Below, one piece after another: positions 1 through 9,480 of a stretch of DNA of 64,000 nucleotides (position 1 is its first letter; every line of letters begins with the position of its first letter). The notes below the pieces were generated by a model. The model saw nothing but the letters and a program-made list of their open reading frames with translations. It did not search any database and was not told the DNA's origin. Source of the DNA: Inconstantimicrobium porci (lineage in GTDB: Bacteria > Bacillota > Clostridia > Clostridiales > Clostridiaceae); contig NZ_VULX01000003.1 of the NCBI RefSeq assembly GCF_009696465.1, forward strand, positions 62,001 to 126,000, read 5' to 3'. Both the position numbers and the translations under genes were made by a program.

Positions 1-1152
1 ATAGGTACTGAACTTCAGGATAAGAAGATGTCAGAATTAACAGGTGGAGAAAAGGTTAAAGTTCTTTTGGCTCAGGCATTATTTGGTAAGCCTGAAGTTC
101 TTATACTAGACGAACCTACAAACCACTTAGATGCTAAATCAGTAGCATGGCTTGAAAACTTCCTAGCTGATTTTGAAGGAACAGTTATAGTTGTATCACA
201 TGATAGACACTTCCTAAATATGATTTGTACGCATATTTGTGATGTGGATTTTGGAAAGATTAAGCTTTATGTTGGTAACTATGATTTCTGGTATCAGGCA
301 AGCAGCCTTACAATGCAGATGGCAAAAGATCAGAACAAGAAGAAGGAAGAAAAGATTAAAGAACTTCAAAACTTTATTGCAAGATTCTCAGCTAACGCTT
401 CAAAATCTAAGCAGGCTACTTCAAGAAAGAAACTACTTGATAAAATAACATTAGACGAAATACCAGCTTCTTCAAGAAAATATCCATTCGTAGGGTTTAG
501 TATGGAAAGAGAAGTTGGAAATGAAGTTCTTACTGTTGAAGGATTAACTAAAACTATAGATGGGGAAAAAGTTCTAGATAATGTTTCATTTAGAGTTGAA
601 AAGGGAGATAAGATTGCATTTGTTGGAAATGAAATCTCAATTACTACTTTATTCAAAATTTTAGTTGGAGAACTTGAAGCAGATTCAGGAAAATTCAAGT
701 GGGGAGTTACTACTTCTCAGTCATACTTCCCTAAGGATAATAGCGAATACTTCAACGGATGTGAATTAAGTCTTGTTGATTGGCTTCGTCAGTACTCTGA
801 TGATCAGACTGAAAGTTACTTGAGAGGATTCCTTGGAAGAATGTTATTCTCAGGGGAAGAGGCTCTTAAGAAAGCTAATGTTTTATCAGGAGGAGAAAAG
901 GTTAGATGTATGTTATCTAGAATGATGCTTTCACATGCAAATGTACTTATTTTAGACCAGCCTACTAACCACCTTGATCTTGAATCAATAACTGCTGTAA
1001 ATAATGGACTTATAGATTTCAAGAGCAATGTTTTATTTGCAACTCATGACCATGAATTTATGCAGACAATAGCAAACAGAATAATCGAAGTTAATCATGA
1101 TTCATTCGTAGACAAGAGAATGACATATGATGAATACTTAGAAAGCAAATAA
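1..1152 (+). CDS. ABC-F family ATPase, 5' end outside window
   Basis: The reading frame is open from base 1, so the start and the first Walker A lie upstream of the window. What remains is the ABC signature of domain 1 (LTGGEK), Walker B LILDEPTNHLD, the H-loop (VSHDRHF), a charged interdomain linker rich in Lys/Glu, and a complete second ATPase domain with signature LSGGEKVR and Walker B LILDQPTNHLD. There are no membrane segments, as expected for ABC-F proteins, which act on ribosomes rather than as transporters. The second Walker A is degenerate (GNEISITTLFK in place of GxxGxGKST), which I recall as a feature of the YbiT-like branch. A role in translation rescue is known for the family; the exact substrate or stress is not deducible. 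It is followed by a clear terminator. Confidence 0.9.
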   Translation: MGTELQDKKMSELTGGEKVKVLLAQALFGKPEVLILDEPTNHLDAKSVAWLENFLADFEGTVIVVSHDRHFLNMICTHICDVDFGKIKLYVGNYDFWYQASSLTMQMAKDQNKKKEEKIKELQNFIARFSANASKSKQATSRKKLLDKITLDEIPASSRKYPFVGFSMEREVGNEVLTVEGLTKTIDGEKVLDNVSFRVEKGDKIAFVGNEISITTLFKILVGELEADSGKFKWGVTTSQSYFPKDNSEYFNGCELSLVDWLRQYSDDQTESYLRGFLGRMLFSGEEALKKANVLSGGEKVRCMLSRMMLSHANVLILDQPTNHLDLESITAVNNGLIDFKSNVLFATHDHEFMQTIANRIIEVNHDSFVDKRMTYDEYLESK

Positions 1153-1166
1153 TTTTATATATTTTT

Positions 1167-1203
1167 CGCCTCGTGGTTTTTTTGAAACCCACGAGGCGTT
1201 TTC
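1167..1203 (+). terminator. Intrinsic terminator of ABC-F gene
   Basis: A 13-bp GC-rich stem (CGCCTCGTGGTTT pairing with AAACCCACGAGGCG) is followed by a T run, 15 bases after the stop codon of the ABC-F gene. Confidence 0.9.
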
Positions 1204-1260
1204 TGTGGGTAAACTCTAGAAATAGTTTACATAAAATATACATATTAAAAGGGGATACAT

Positions 1261-2916
1261 ATGAAACCAAAACTATTACAAATTATTAAACATAGGGATC
1301 AGGAACTTAAAAATGGACAAATCTTTAAAGATGTTATTGCAGGGATAATTGTTGCTATTATAGCACTACCATTATCAATTGCTCTTGCAATATCATCTGG
1401 TGTAGCTCCTGAGAAGGGACTTATTACAGCTATAATAGCAGGCTTCTTTATATCATTTCTTGGGGGAAGCAGAGTACAAATTGGTGGACCTACAGCTGCT
1501 TTTGTAGTGATTATATTTGGTATAATACAAAAGCATGGTTTGGACGGACTTATTATGGCAACAATTATGGCAGGTATTTTACTTGTTATATTTGGTATCT
1601 GTAAGTTTGGCTCATTAATAAAATACATACCATACCCAATAACAGTTGGATTTACAACAGGTATAGCGATAACTTTATTTACAACACAGGTTAAGGATTT
1701 TTTAGGACTTCAGATTGATAAAGTACCTTCAGAGTTCCTACCTAAATGGGCATCTTATTTTGCTCATCTTAATACAATAAACTATATGGCATTTTTACTC
1801 GGTGCAATTGCACTTATAATAATGATCGTATGGCCTAAAATTAATAAAATGATTCCAGGATCGTTAGTTGCATTGATAGTTATAACATTAGCTGCTTATT
1901 TATTTAAGCTTAATGTTCCTACAATTGGAAGTACATTTGGAGAAATATCTTCAAAAATATCAGGAATAACAGTGCCTAAAGTTGACCTAGAAACAGTTAT
2001 TAAGCTTATCAAACCAGCATTTACAATAGCAATTCTTGCAAGTATAGAATCACTTCTTTCAGCTGTAGTTGCTGATGGAATGATAGGTAAAAAACATAAT
2101 TCTAATATGGAACTTATTGGACAAGGTGTCGCTAATATAGCTAGCGGTTTGTTTGGAGGAATACCTGCAACTGGCGCTATAGCAAGAACAGCAGCTAATG
2201 TTAAGAATGGAGGAAGAACCCCTATAGCGGGAATTACACATGCAGTAACTTTATTTTTAATCATGATTATCTTTATGCCACTTGCAAAATATATTCCATT
2301 AACAGTACTTGCTGCAATTCTTATGATTGTTTCTTATAATATGAGTGAATTAAAAGTATTTAAAGCAATGTTAAAAGGACCTAAGAGTGATGTTATAATT
2401 CTTATTACTACATGTTTATTAACAGTTATCTTTGATCTTGTTGTAGCAATTGAAATAGGAATGGTTATAGCAATGTTTTTATTTATGAGAAGAATGGCTA
2501 ATAACCTTGAAGTAAATATGATGGATAGCGATGAGTGTGCAGAATTTACTGAACTTAATGGTATTGATACATCAAACATCGGTAAAGGTATAGTTGTATA
2601 TGAAATAGAAGGTGCATTATTCTTTGGTGCAGTAGATACTTTTATGGATGCAATAAAAAAAATTGATTCAGAATCAAGTGTACTAATTCTTAGAATGAGA
2701 CATGTTTCTATGCTTGATGCTACTGGATATAAAGTACTTAAAAATATTGAAGAGAAGTGTAATAAAGATAATATAAAACTTGTTATGTCAGGTGTAAATG
2801 ACCAACCTTATAAAGTAATGAAAAATATGGGTATGGTTAAGAGGCTTGGCAAGGAAAGATTTAATAGAAAGTTTAAAGATGCTGTTATCCTTTCTAACAG
2901 ATTAATAAGTGAATAA
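1261..2916 (+). CDS. SulP family anion permease with STAS domain
   Basis: This 551-residue protein has the SulP layout: a hydrophobic transport core of about 10-12 membrane segments (residues ~20-435) and a cytoplasmic C-terminal STAS domain (~445-545, containing a GALFFGAVD strand and the LRMRHVSMLDATG helix start). SulP proteins move sulfate, bicarbonate, chloride or other anions; the substrate cannot be assigned from sequence. The start is supported by an AGGGGATA Shine-Dalgarno site 6 bases upstream. The gene stands alone: no sulfate assimilation genes lie nearby, so an inorganic anion other than sulfate (for example bicarbonate) is equally possible. The stop is followed by an inverted repeat shared with the leader of the next, broken gene. 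Confidence 0.93.
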   Translation: MKPKLLQIIKHRDQELKNGQIFKDVIAGIIVAIIALPLSIALAISSGVAPEKGLITAIIAGFFISFLGGSRVQIGGPTAAFVVIIFGIIQKHGLDGLIMATIMAGILLVIFGICKFGSLIKYIPYPITVGFTTGIAITLFTTQVKDFLGLQIDKVPSEFLPKWASYFAHLNTINYMAFLLGAIALIIMIVWPKINKMIPGSLVALIVITLAAYLFKLNVPTIGSTFGEISSKISGITVPKVDLETVIKLIKPAFTIAILASIESLLSAVVADGMIGKKHNSNMELIGQGVANIASGLFGGIPATGAIARTAANVKNGGRTPIAGITHAVTLFLIMIIFMPLAKYIPLTVLAAILMIVSYNMSELKVFKAMLKGPKSDVIILITTCLLTVIFDLVVAIEIGMVIAMFLFMRRMANNLEVNMMDSDECAEFTELNGIDTSNIGKGIVVYEIEGALFFGAVDTFMDAIKKIDSESSVLILRMRHVSMLDATGYKVLKNIEEKCNKDNIKLVMSGVNDQPYKVMKNMGMVKRLGKERFNRKFKDAVILSNRLISE

Positions 2917-2930
2917 TATGCAATAAGAAT

Positions 2931-2997
2931 TTACCGCCTCATTATTTATATATTCTTTTAATAGATATAAAATAGTAATATAAATAGGGGGCGGTAA
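2931..2997 (+). promoter_or_regulatory. Inverted repeat that would mask the RBS of the PHP pseudogene
   Basis: An 8-bp perfect inverted repeat (TTACCGCC at 2931-2938 and GGCGGTAA at 2990-2997) flanks a 51-base AT-rich loop. Its downstream arm overlaps the AGGGGG Shine-Dalgarno site directly before the ATG at 2999. Pairing of the arms would hide the ribosome site. Whether it acts as a translational switch or is chance is unknown. Confidence 0.35.
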
Positions 2998-2998
2998 A

Positions 2999-3622
2999 AT
3001 GCTTGATGCACATATACACTTAGAAAAAGGTCCATATAATAGATAGTGGCTAGATAAGTTCATTGATGAAGCTGTAAAGAGAAACATAAATGAAGTATAC
3101 TTTCTTGAGCATACTCATATTTATAAGGAATGCAGAAGTCTTTATAATGAAATGTCACAGTATAATGAATATCAGTCAAAATGGTTTGCTGGAAAAGATT
3201 CTAAGTCAATTTATAGACGGCTTTGCTTTCAGTCATCTAAAACAGAGATGGAGCAGTAATGATGTTGATATCAATAAGCTTTATGACAGATACTACAGCA
3301 TAATGATTAAGCTTGTAAAAAGTAATCTTTTTAGTGGACTTGCCACCCTAATTTGCTGCAGTGTTTTGGAGCATATCCGCCAAAGAACTATAGTGATTAT
3401 TATAAAAAGCTTGCTTGTGAACTTCATAAGAGAAGCATGTATGTTGAAGAGAGCGGTGGTCTTGCAATGAGCTATAATGATCCTCAGATTGGCATGAATG
3501 AAGATATGATAAAATCCATGAAAGAAAATCATGTTACAGTTCTTACTGCTTCTGATGCTCATTATCCTTGTGATGTTGGCAGAAATATTAAAAGAATGCA
3601 GGATATATTAGATAGATATTAA
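2999..3622 (+). pseudogene. PHP-domain histidinol-phosphatase-like (HisJ-type) pseudogene
   Basis: Three reading-frame pieces together resemble a PHP-family phosphatase: the N-terminal metal motif MLDAHIHLEKGP in one frame, a middle piece (FIDGFAFSH...DVDKLY-like) in the second, and a C-terminal piece with SGGLAMSY and LTASDAHYPCDVG back in the first. At least three lesions are visible. Codon 16 is TAG (3044-3046). Around 3205-3215 the sequence jumps from the region after SKWFAGK to the segment containing FIDGF, so a stretch expected in the family is missing. At about 3341 a base is lost: restoring one C gives GLAHPNLLQCFG, the expected metal-binding segment. The start has an AGGGGG site. Intact homologues are about 260 residues and dephosphorylate histidinol phosphate or similar sugar/amino phosphates. 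No functional product is expected. Confidence 0.88.
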
Positions 3623-3661
3623 AAAAGCTTCAGTATGAAAAAATCATACTGAAGCTTTTTT
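3623..3661. terminator. Bidirectional terminator between PHP pseudogene and tRNA-Leu
   Basis: A 17-bp perfect stem (AAAAAGCTTCAGTATGA / TCATACTGAAGCTTTTT) with a five-A loop and T runs readable on either strand. It can end both the rightward pseudogene transcript and the leftward tRNA transcript. Confidence 0.9.
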
Positions 3662-3670
3662 GTAGTACTT

Positions 3671-3757
3671 TGGTGCAGGTAACAGGACTTGAACCTGCAC
3701 GAATTTACATCCATATGGACCTGAACCATACGCGTCTGCCAATTCCGCCACACCTGC
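3671..3757 (-). tRNA. tRNA-Leu (anticodon CAG), CCA encoded
   Basis: On the minus strand an 87-base cloverleaf is visible: a 7-bp acceptor stem beginning GCAGGTG, the D-arm with GGCAGACGCG typical of leucine tRNAs, an anticodon stem TATGG/CCATA around loop TTCAGGT (anticodon CAG), a long variable arm characteristic of a class II tRNA, a T arm with GGTTCAAGTCC, and an encoded CCA end (complement of 3671-3673). It reads CUG leucine codons. Confidence 0.95.
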
Positions 3758-3777
3758 ATAAATCATATTACTTCCTT

Positions 3778-3806
3778 ATTATACAATAATGATATATATT
3801 TTACAA
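3778..3806 (-). promoter_or_regulatory. Promoter of tRNA-Leu
   Basis: On the minus strand a -35 TTGTAA (complement of 3801-3806) and a perfect -10 TATAAT (complement of 3778-3783) are separated by 17 bases, ending 20 bases before the tRNA 5' end. Confidence 0.75.
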
Positions 3807-4071
3807 GTAAGTTTTATTATAACTTTAATTAAATATAAAACCTAGATGCACTTAATATAATTAAGTTTTATTATCAATAAACGAAAAAAAACAAAAAAAT
3901 ATACTAATTTACTTAAAAAAGTTATTGGAATCTGCTTGTGCATATATATTATTAATATAATAAATGTGATATAATATTGATAATTAGATAATAAAATTAT
4001 GTTTTTATGACACAATATCACGTATTTGGTGATAAAAATAATCATATATTAAAATTAAGCGATGAAGGGCG
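3807..4071. other. Intergenic region upstream of gltB with two palindromes
   Basis: This AT-rich stretch holds no gene. A perfect palindrome ACTTAATATAATTAAGT lies at 3850-3866. A second inverted repeat TATCAC-7nt-GTGATA lies at 4016-4034, 38 bases before the gltB start, and could be an operator or 5' UTR hairpin. A TATAAT occurs at 3970-3975 but without a convincing -35 at the right distance, so I do not assign a promoter. Confidence 0.4.
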
Positions 4072-7000
4072 ATGAAGAAGAGTATGTTTAGTAATAAGGG
4101 GCTATATAATTCTAAATTTGAACATGATGCATGTGGCATTGGAGCCATAGCCAATATACACGGAGTAAAAAGTCACAAAGTTGTATTAGATGCGTTAATA
4201 ATGCTTTCAAGGCTTGATCATAGAGGAGGTATTGGAGCTGATGAGGATAGTGGAGATGGTGCAGGTATACTTGTGCAGATTCCACATGGATTTTTTAAAG
4301 AGGTATTGAGGGAAAAAGGTATAAAACTGCCTGAAGAAGGTAAATATGCAGTAGCTAATATGTTTTTTTCTAATGATAAAGACAAAAATTTAATGGCGAT
4401 ATCATGCTTAAAAGGCTGTCTGGCTGATAATAATCTAGAAATCATTACTATACGAGATGTGCCTGTTACTGCTGATAGAATAGGAAAGGCTGCTTTACTT
4501 AGTATGCCTGTTTTTAAACAGGTATTTGTAAAAAAACCTGATGATATAGCAGATCAGGATGATTTTGAAAGACTGCTTTATATGGTAAGAAGAGAAACTG
4601 AGAAAAAATTATCATTACTTGATGGTTTTGAAAAAGACACAGTATATTTTGAATCATTCTCTTCAAGGACTATTGTGTATAAAGGTATGCTTAGGGGATC
4701 ACAGCTTCAAAGATTCTATAATGATCTTAATGATGAGAGATTTACAAGTGCTTTATCTTTAGTACATTCAAGATTTAGTACAAATACATTTCCAAGCTGG
4801 TCAAAGGCTCACCCTAATAGATATATGATACATAATGGGGAAATCAATACGATAAGGGGTAACTCGAACTGGCTTGCTACAAGGCAGAATAATTTCAAGT
4901 CTGATGTTTTTGGTGATAATATAAAAAAGGTACTGCCTGTAATCAATGATGCAGAAGGTTCTGACTCTGCAATGCTTGATAATGCATTAGAATTTTTCAT
5001 GATGAATGGAAGAGAACTGCCGGAAGCTGTAATCATGACTATACCTGAGCCATGGGATAAGGTAGATAATATGGCTCAGTATAAGAAGGATTATTACAGA
5101 TATTATGCTAATATGATGGAACCGTGGGATGGACCAGCAGCAATTGTCTTTACAGATGGTATTAAACTTGGGGCTGTACTTGATAGAAATGGTTTAAGAC
5201 CTGCAAGGTACTTTGTAACAAATGATGGCTATTTAATATTGTCATCTGAAGTAGGCGTACTTGATATAAATGAAGAAAATATAAAGATTAAAGATAGACT
5301 TAGACCAGGAAAAATGCTTCTTGTTGATACTAAAGAAGAAAAGATTATAGATGATGAAGAAATAAAGAATAAATATATGAAAAAAAATCCTTATGGAAAA
5401 TGGCTTCATGATAATATGCTTGAACTAAGCGATATTAAATGCTGTAGTAATTATGAGAAAATAGCAGACCTCGTTACTATACAGAAGTGTTTTGGATATC
5501 ATGTAGAGGATATAGAAGCATCAATAGTGCCAATGAGCACAAAAGGAGCAGAGCAGATAGGGGCTATGGGTATAGATGTACCTTTAGCAGTTCTTACTGA
5601 TAGACCACAGTTACTGTTTAACTATTTTAAGCAGCTTTTTGCACAGGTAACAAATCCACCTATAGATGCAATAAGAGAAAAAATTGTAACATCAACTGAG
5701 ACTTATCTAGGATCAGAGGGTAATATTTTAAAGGAAACTGAGGAGAATTGCAGGCAGCTTAAACTGGAAAGCCCTATTATTAGTAATGATGAACTGAAAA
5801 AGATAGAATCACTTCATAGAGATGGATTTAATGCTTCAGTAATTTCTATACTATTTGATAATGATAATGAGCAGGGAAACTTAAAGAAAGCTATGGACAA
5901 TCTATTCAAAGTTGTTGATGATGCAATAGGTAAGGGAAATAATATTCTTATATTAACAGATAGAGGAGTCTCAAAGGAAAAAGCAGCAATACCTTCTCTA
6001 CTTGCTGTATCCGGAGTTCACCATTATCTGATAAAGAAGAATAAAAGAATTAGTGTATCAATTGTGCTTGAAAGCGGTGAACCTAGAGAATCTCACCATT
6101 TTGCAGCACTTTTAGGATATGGTGCTTCTGCAATAAATCCATATATTGTTTATGAAACAATAAAGGATTTATCAGTAAGGAATATTATTGAGTGTGATTA
6201 CGAAACTGCAGTTAATAATTATAACAAGGCTGCTTTAAACGGTATCGTAAAAATACTTTCTAAGATGGGCATATCAACAGTACAGTCATATCAGGCTGCG
6301 CAGAGATTTGAAGCAATTGGACTTAATAAGGAGTTTATAGATAAATATTTTACTGGAACAGTGTCAGTAATAGAAGGAATTGGTATTGAGGAAGTACAAA
6401 AGGAATATCTTGAAAAGCATAATGCTGCATTTAATGATACATCTGAAAAACTTGAAAATGATGGTAGCATTAAATTTAAACTTGGCAAAGAAAAGCATTT
6501 ATTTAATCCTATTGCTATTCGTACACTTCAAAAAGCGGTAAGAACTGGTGACTACCAGATGTATAAGCAGTACTCAGCTTTGATTGACAGTGATGACAAC
6601 ATTGTTACATTAAGAGATGTACTTGGCTTTAAATATGTAGATAAGCCATTACCTATGGATGAAGTAGAGCCAGTTGATTCTATAGTAAAGAGATTTAAGA
6701 CTGGAGCAATGTCATATGGTTCAATTTCAAAGGAAGCACATGAAGCTCTTGCTATAGCAATGAACAAAATAGGCGGAAGGTCAAACTCAGGTGAAGGTGG
6801 AGAAGACAAGGAAAGATTTGAAAGCAGAAATTCAGAAGATAATATGTGTTCTGCAATAAAGCAGGTGGCTTCAGGAAGGTTTGGTGTTACATCAGAGTAT
6901 CTTGTTAATGCTAAGGAAATACAGATTAAGATTGCCCAAGGAGCAAAACCTGGAGAGGGAGGACATCTTCCAGCAGCTAAAGTTTATCCGTGGATTGCAA

Positions 7001-8628
7001 AGACAAGACATTCAACTACTGGTGTCGGACTTATATCTCCACCACCTCATCATGACATATATTCTATAGAAGATTTATCACAGCTTATTTATGATCTTAA
7101 GAATGCTAATAAAGAGGCAGAAATTTCAGTTAAGCTTGTATCAGAAGCAGGTGTGGGCACAGTTGCAGCAGGTGTTGCTAAAGGAGGTGCTCAGATAATT
7201 CTTATCTCAGGTTATGACGGTGGTACAGGAGCAGCTGCTAGAACAAGCATTAAGAATACAGGTCTTCCATGGGAATTAGGGCTTGCTGAAACAAATCAGA
7301 CTCTGATAAAAAATAACTTAAGAGGCCGTGTATCCCTTGAAACAGATGGAAAGCTTATGACTGGAAGAGATGTTGCTGTAGCAGCACTATTAGGAGCAGA
7401 ACAGTTTGGCTTTGCAACAGCACCTCTTATTGCACTTGGCTGCGTTATGATGAGAGTATGTAATTTAAATACTTGCCCTTTAGGAATTGCAACACAAGAT
7501 GAAAAACTTAGAAAGAATTTCAAAGGAAGACCAGAATACGTTGTTAACTTTATGAGGTTTGTAGCTGAGGAACTTAGAGAATATATGTCAAAGCTTGGTT
7601 TTAGAACTGTTGATGAGATGGTTGGTAGAGTGGATATGATGTTCCAGAGAAAAGATCTAAATGTATCAAAGTGCAGCAAATTAGATTTATCATCTCTTCT
7701 TCATAAAGAGGAAACTGCAGAAGGCTATTCTAATATTTATAGTAGCAGCGAAGCATACGATTTTAAACTTCAAAATACTCTTGATGAGCAAAAACTTGTT
7801 CCAATGGCAAAGATGGCATTGGAATATAAGAAAGCTGTTGAAATAGATACTGAAATAAGTAATACTGATAGAGCAGCAGGTACTATTTTAGGTTATGAAG
7901 TAACAAAGAGATATCCAGACGGGCTAAAGGATGATACTATAAAAATTAATTGCCAAGGTTCAGCTGGCCAGAGTTTTGCTGCTTTTGTTCCTAAAGGTAT
8001 AACTATGAAAGTTGAGGGAGACCTTAACGATTATGCAGGCAAAGGTTTATCTGGTGGAAAAATTATAGCATATCCTCCTAAAAATGCTGGCTTTGAATAT
8101 GATAAAAATATAATAGTAGGAAATGTTGCTTTGTATGGTGCTACATCAGGAGAAGCATATTTCGAGGGAATAGCTGGCGAAAGATTTGCAGTTAGGAATT
8201 CAGGAGCTCATGCAGTAGTAGAAGGAACAGGTGAACATGGCTGTGAATATATGACTGGAGGAGTTGTTGTTGTGCTTGGAAAGATCGGAAAGAACTTTGC
8301 AGCAGGTATGAGCGGCGGTATTGCTTATATATATGATGAGGATAGAAATGCAGAAAGCAATGTAAATACGGATATGATATATATAGAAAAGTTAAGCAAA
8401 AATGATGAAAAAATTGTGTTAAAGATGATCAAAAATCATTACAGTAATACAAAATCAAAGAAAGCTCTTAGAATACTTGAAAATTTTGATCAGGAAACTA
8501 CAAAATTCATAAAGATTATGCCAAAGGATTATGAAGCTATGATAGAATTGATCAAAGAAAAGAAAGAAGAAGGGTTGAGTGATTATGGTGCTGAACTAGC
8601 AGCGTTTAATATGAGAAACAATAGGTAA
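4072..8628 (+). CDS. gltB: Glutamate synthase large subunit
   Basis: The 1518-residue product matches the large (alpha) subunit of glutamate synthase, which makes two glutamates from glutamine and 2-oxoglutarate. Domains in order: a class II amidotransferase with nucleophile Cys21 in DACGIG, exposed after removal of a short propeptide; a central linking domain; an FMN/2-oxoglutarate synthase domain (from ~870, GAMSYGSIS); a 3Fe-4S motif with Cys1124, Cys1130 and Cys1135; and a C-terminal Gly-rich beta-helix (~1260-1480). The ATG at 4072 is only 2-3 bases after GAAGGG, so Met5 (4084) is an alternative start. Unusually, no gltD small subunit follows; a GltD-like flavoprotein is encoded at 36366-37595 on the other strand. 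Hairpins follow the stop codon. Confidence 0.96.
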   Translation: MKKSMFSNKGLYNSKFEHDACGIGAIANIHGVKSHKVVLDALIMLSRLDHRGGIGADEDSGDGAGILVQIPHGFFKEVLREKGIKLPEEGKYAVANMFFSNDKDKNLMAISCLKGCLADNNLEIITIRDVPVTADRIGKAALLSMPVFKQVFVKKPDDIADQDDFERLLYMVRRETEKKLSLLDGFEKDTVYFESFSSRTIVYKGMLRGSQLQRFYNDLNDERFTSALSLVHSRFSTNTFPSWSKAHPNRYMIHNGEINTIRGNSNWLATRQNNFKSDVFGDNIKKVLPVINDAEGSDSAMLDNALEFFMMNGRELPEAVIMTIPEPWDKVDNMAQYKKDYYRYYANMMEPWDGPAAIVFTDGIKLGAVLDRNGLRPARYFVTNDGYLILSSEVGVLDINEENIKIKDRLRPGKMLLVDTKEEKIIDDEEIKNKYMKKNPYGKWLHDNMLELSDIKCCSNYEKIADLVTIQKCFGYHVEDIEASIVPMSTKGAEQIGAMGIDVPLAVLTDRPQLLFNYFKQLFAQVTNPPIDAIREKIVTSTETYLGSEGNILKETEENCRQLKLESPIISNDELKKIESLHRDGFNASVISILFDNDNEQGNLKKAMDNLFKVVDDAIGKGNNILILTDRGVSKEKAAIPSLLAVSGVHHYLIKKNKRISVSIVLESGEPRESHHFAALLGYGASAINPYIVYETIKDLSVRNIIECDYETAVNNYNKAALNGIVKILSKMGISTVQSYQAAQRFEAIGLNKEFIDKYFTGTVSVIEGIGIEEVQKEYLEKHNAAFNDTSEKLENDGSIKFKLGKEKHLFNPIAIRTLQKAVRTGDYQMYKQYSALIDSDDNIVTLRDVLGFKYVDKPLPMDEVEPVDSIVKRFKTGAMSYGSISKEAHEALAIAMNKIGGRSNSGEGGEDKERFESRNSEDNMCSAIKQVASGRFGVTSEYLVNAKEIQIKIAQGAKPGEGGHLPAAKVYPWIAKTRHSTTGVGLISPPPHHDIYSIEDLSQLIYDLKNANKEAEISVKLVSEAGVGTVAAGVAKGGAQIILISGYDGGTGAAARTSIKNTGLPWELGLAETNQTLIKNNLRGRVSLETDGKLMTGRDVAVAALLGAEQFGFATAPLIALGCVMMRVCNLNTCPLGIATQDEKLRKNFKGRPEYVVNFMRFVAEELREYMSKLGFRTVDEMVGRVDMMFQRKDLNVSKCSKLDLSSLLHKEETAEGYSNIYSSSEAYDFKLQNTLDEQKLVPMAKMALEYKKAVEIDTEISNTDRAAGTILGYEVTKRYPDGLKDDTIKINCQGSAGQSFAAFVPKGITMKVEGDLNDYAGKGLSGGKIIAYPPKNAGFEYDKNIIVGNVALYGATSGEAYFEGIAGERFAVRNSGAHAVVEGTGEHGCEYMTGGVVVVLGKIGKNFAAGMSGGIAYIYDEDRNAESNVNTDMIYIEKLSKNDEKIVLKMIKNHYSNTKSKKALRILENFDQETTKFIKIMPKDYEAMIELIKEKKEEGLSDYGAELAAFNMRNNR

Positions 8629-8660
8629 TGTAAAATGTATAAAGTATAATTATAGGAGTG

Positions 8661-8732
8661 AACTCCCTATGGGGAGTTTCAAAGCAAAGACATAAGCGAA
8701 CATATCAAATCAAAGATTTGGTATGTTCGCTT
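8661..8732. terminator. Two hairpins between gltB and the convergent cis-prenyltransferase
   Basis: A 7-bp stem AACTCCC/GGGAGTT (8661-8678) is followed by a near-perfect 18-bp stem (8694-8732; AAGCGAACATA... with a three-A loop). Neither is followed by a clean U tract on either strand, so termination is probable rather than certain; processing or protection of the 3' end is also possible. Confidence 0.55.
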
Positions 8733-8779
8733 AAACAGTTAACTTATAAATTTTCAATCTAAAAATTATTTATTTGAAA

Positions 8780-9313
8780 TCAGCCTCCTAGAGTGACATC
8801 CTGGTTGTTATACCATTCCAATGCCTTATAAAAATCCTCATCTTTAAAATCTGGCCAGTAATTATCAAGAACAAAAAAATCTGAGTAGACTGTTTGAACT
8901 GGTAGTAATCCGCTAAGTCTTCTTCTTCCTCCCCATCTTATTACAAGATCAATTCTTGAAATATCGTGTGAGTGTATGTATGGCTGAATATGTTTGTGAT
9001 TGCAATCCGCAGATTTTAGTGCATATAAGTCCCATTCCCAACCGTAGTTTATAAGAAAATTGACTTTAACTCCTCCAGTTCCAAATAATTTTCTTTTTGT
9101 AAAAGCTTCTTTCTGATATGAAGGTCTTTTTGTATTATCTACTGTAAAACCATAAAAAGTGACTTCTTTGATTTTCTCTTTTTCACATAATTTAAATACT
9201 TTAAGTCCAGGATTTATTCCGTAGTCATAACCTTCGTCTTTCGCCATATTTTTAGATAATGCCCATCTTCTGTTTCCGTCAGGAATAACTGCTATATGTT
9301 CAGGAAGTCTCAT
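8780..9313 (-). CDS. cis-Prenyltransferase (UppS-like), probably internally deleted
   Basis: The 177-residue protein has the family start HIAVIPDGNRRWA (catalytic Asp and the RRW substrate motif), an FTVDNTKRP segment, a NYGWEWDL segment and the C-terminal DLVIRWGGRRRLSGLLP motif that binds isopentenyl diphosphate. Undecaprenyl-diphosphate-type synthases are normally 220-250 residues. Here the step from KRPSYQKEAFT to VNFLINYGW spans only about 11 residues where homologues have roughly 50, so about 40 residues carrying a helix and a core beta strand appear lost in frame. The product is therefore probably not folded or active. Because the genome must make its lipid carrier, I infer an intact uppS elsewhere. 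The small N-terminal variant motif (TFYGFTVDN) suggests it was already an accessory paralogue. Confidence 0.8.
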   Translation of the reverse strand: MRLPEHIAVIPDGNRRWALSKNMAKDEGYDYGINPGLKVFKLCEKEKIKEVTFYGFTVDNTKRPSYQKEAFTKRKLFGTGGVKVNFLINYGWEWDLYALKSADCNHKHIQPYIHSHDISRIDLVIRWGGRRRLSGLLPVQTVYSDFFVLDNYWPDFKDEDFYKALEWYNNQDVTLGG

Positions 9314-9480
9314 TATATTGTGCTCCTCTCCGCATGATTCTCATTTATGATAAGTATAACCAAAAGTCGTAAATAATATTTATTTGTATAAATATGAATA
9401 AAGTCAGAATACTATTAATGTAGCAGTATATTAAATTATATTGTAGATATTAATATGTAAGATAATATAAGGAGATTAGC

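Noticed and set aside
3970-3975. TATAAT as the gltB promoter -10
   Set aside because: The nearest -35-like TTGTGC is 28 bases upstream, too far; AT-rich background makes a lone TATAAT weak evidence.
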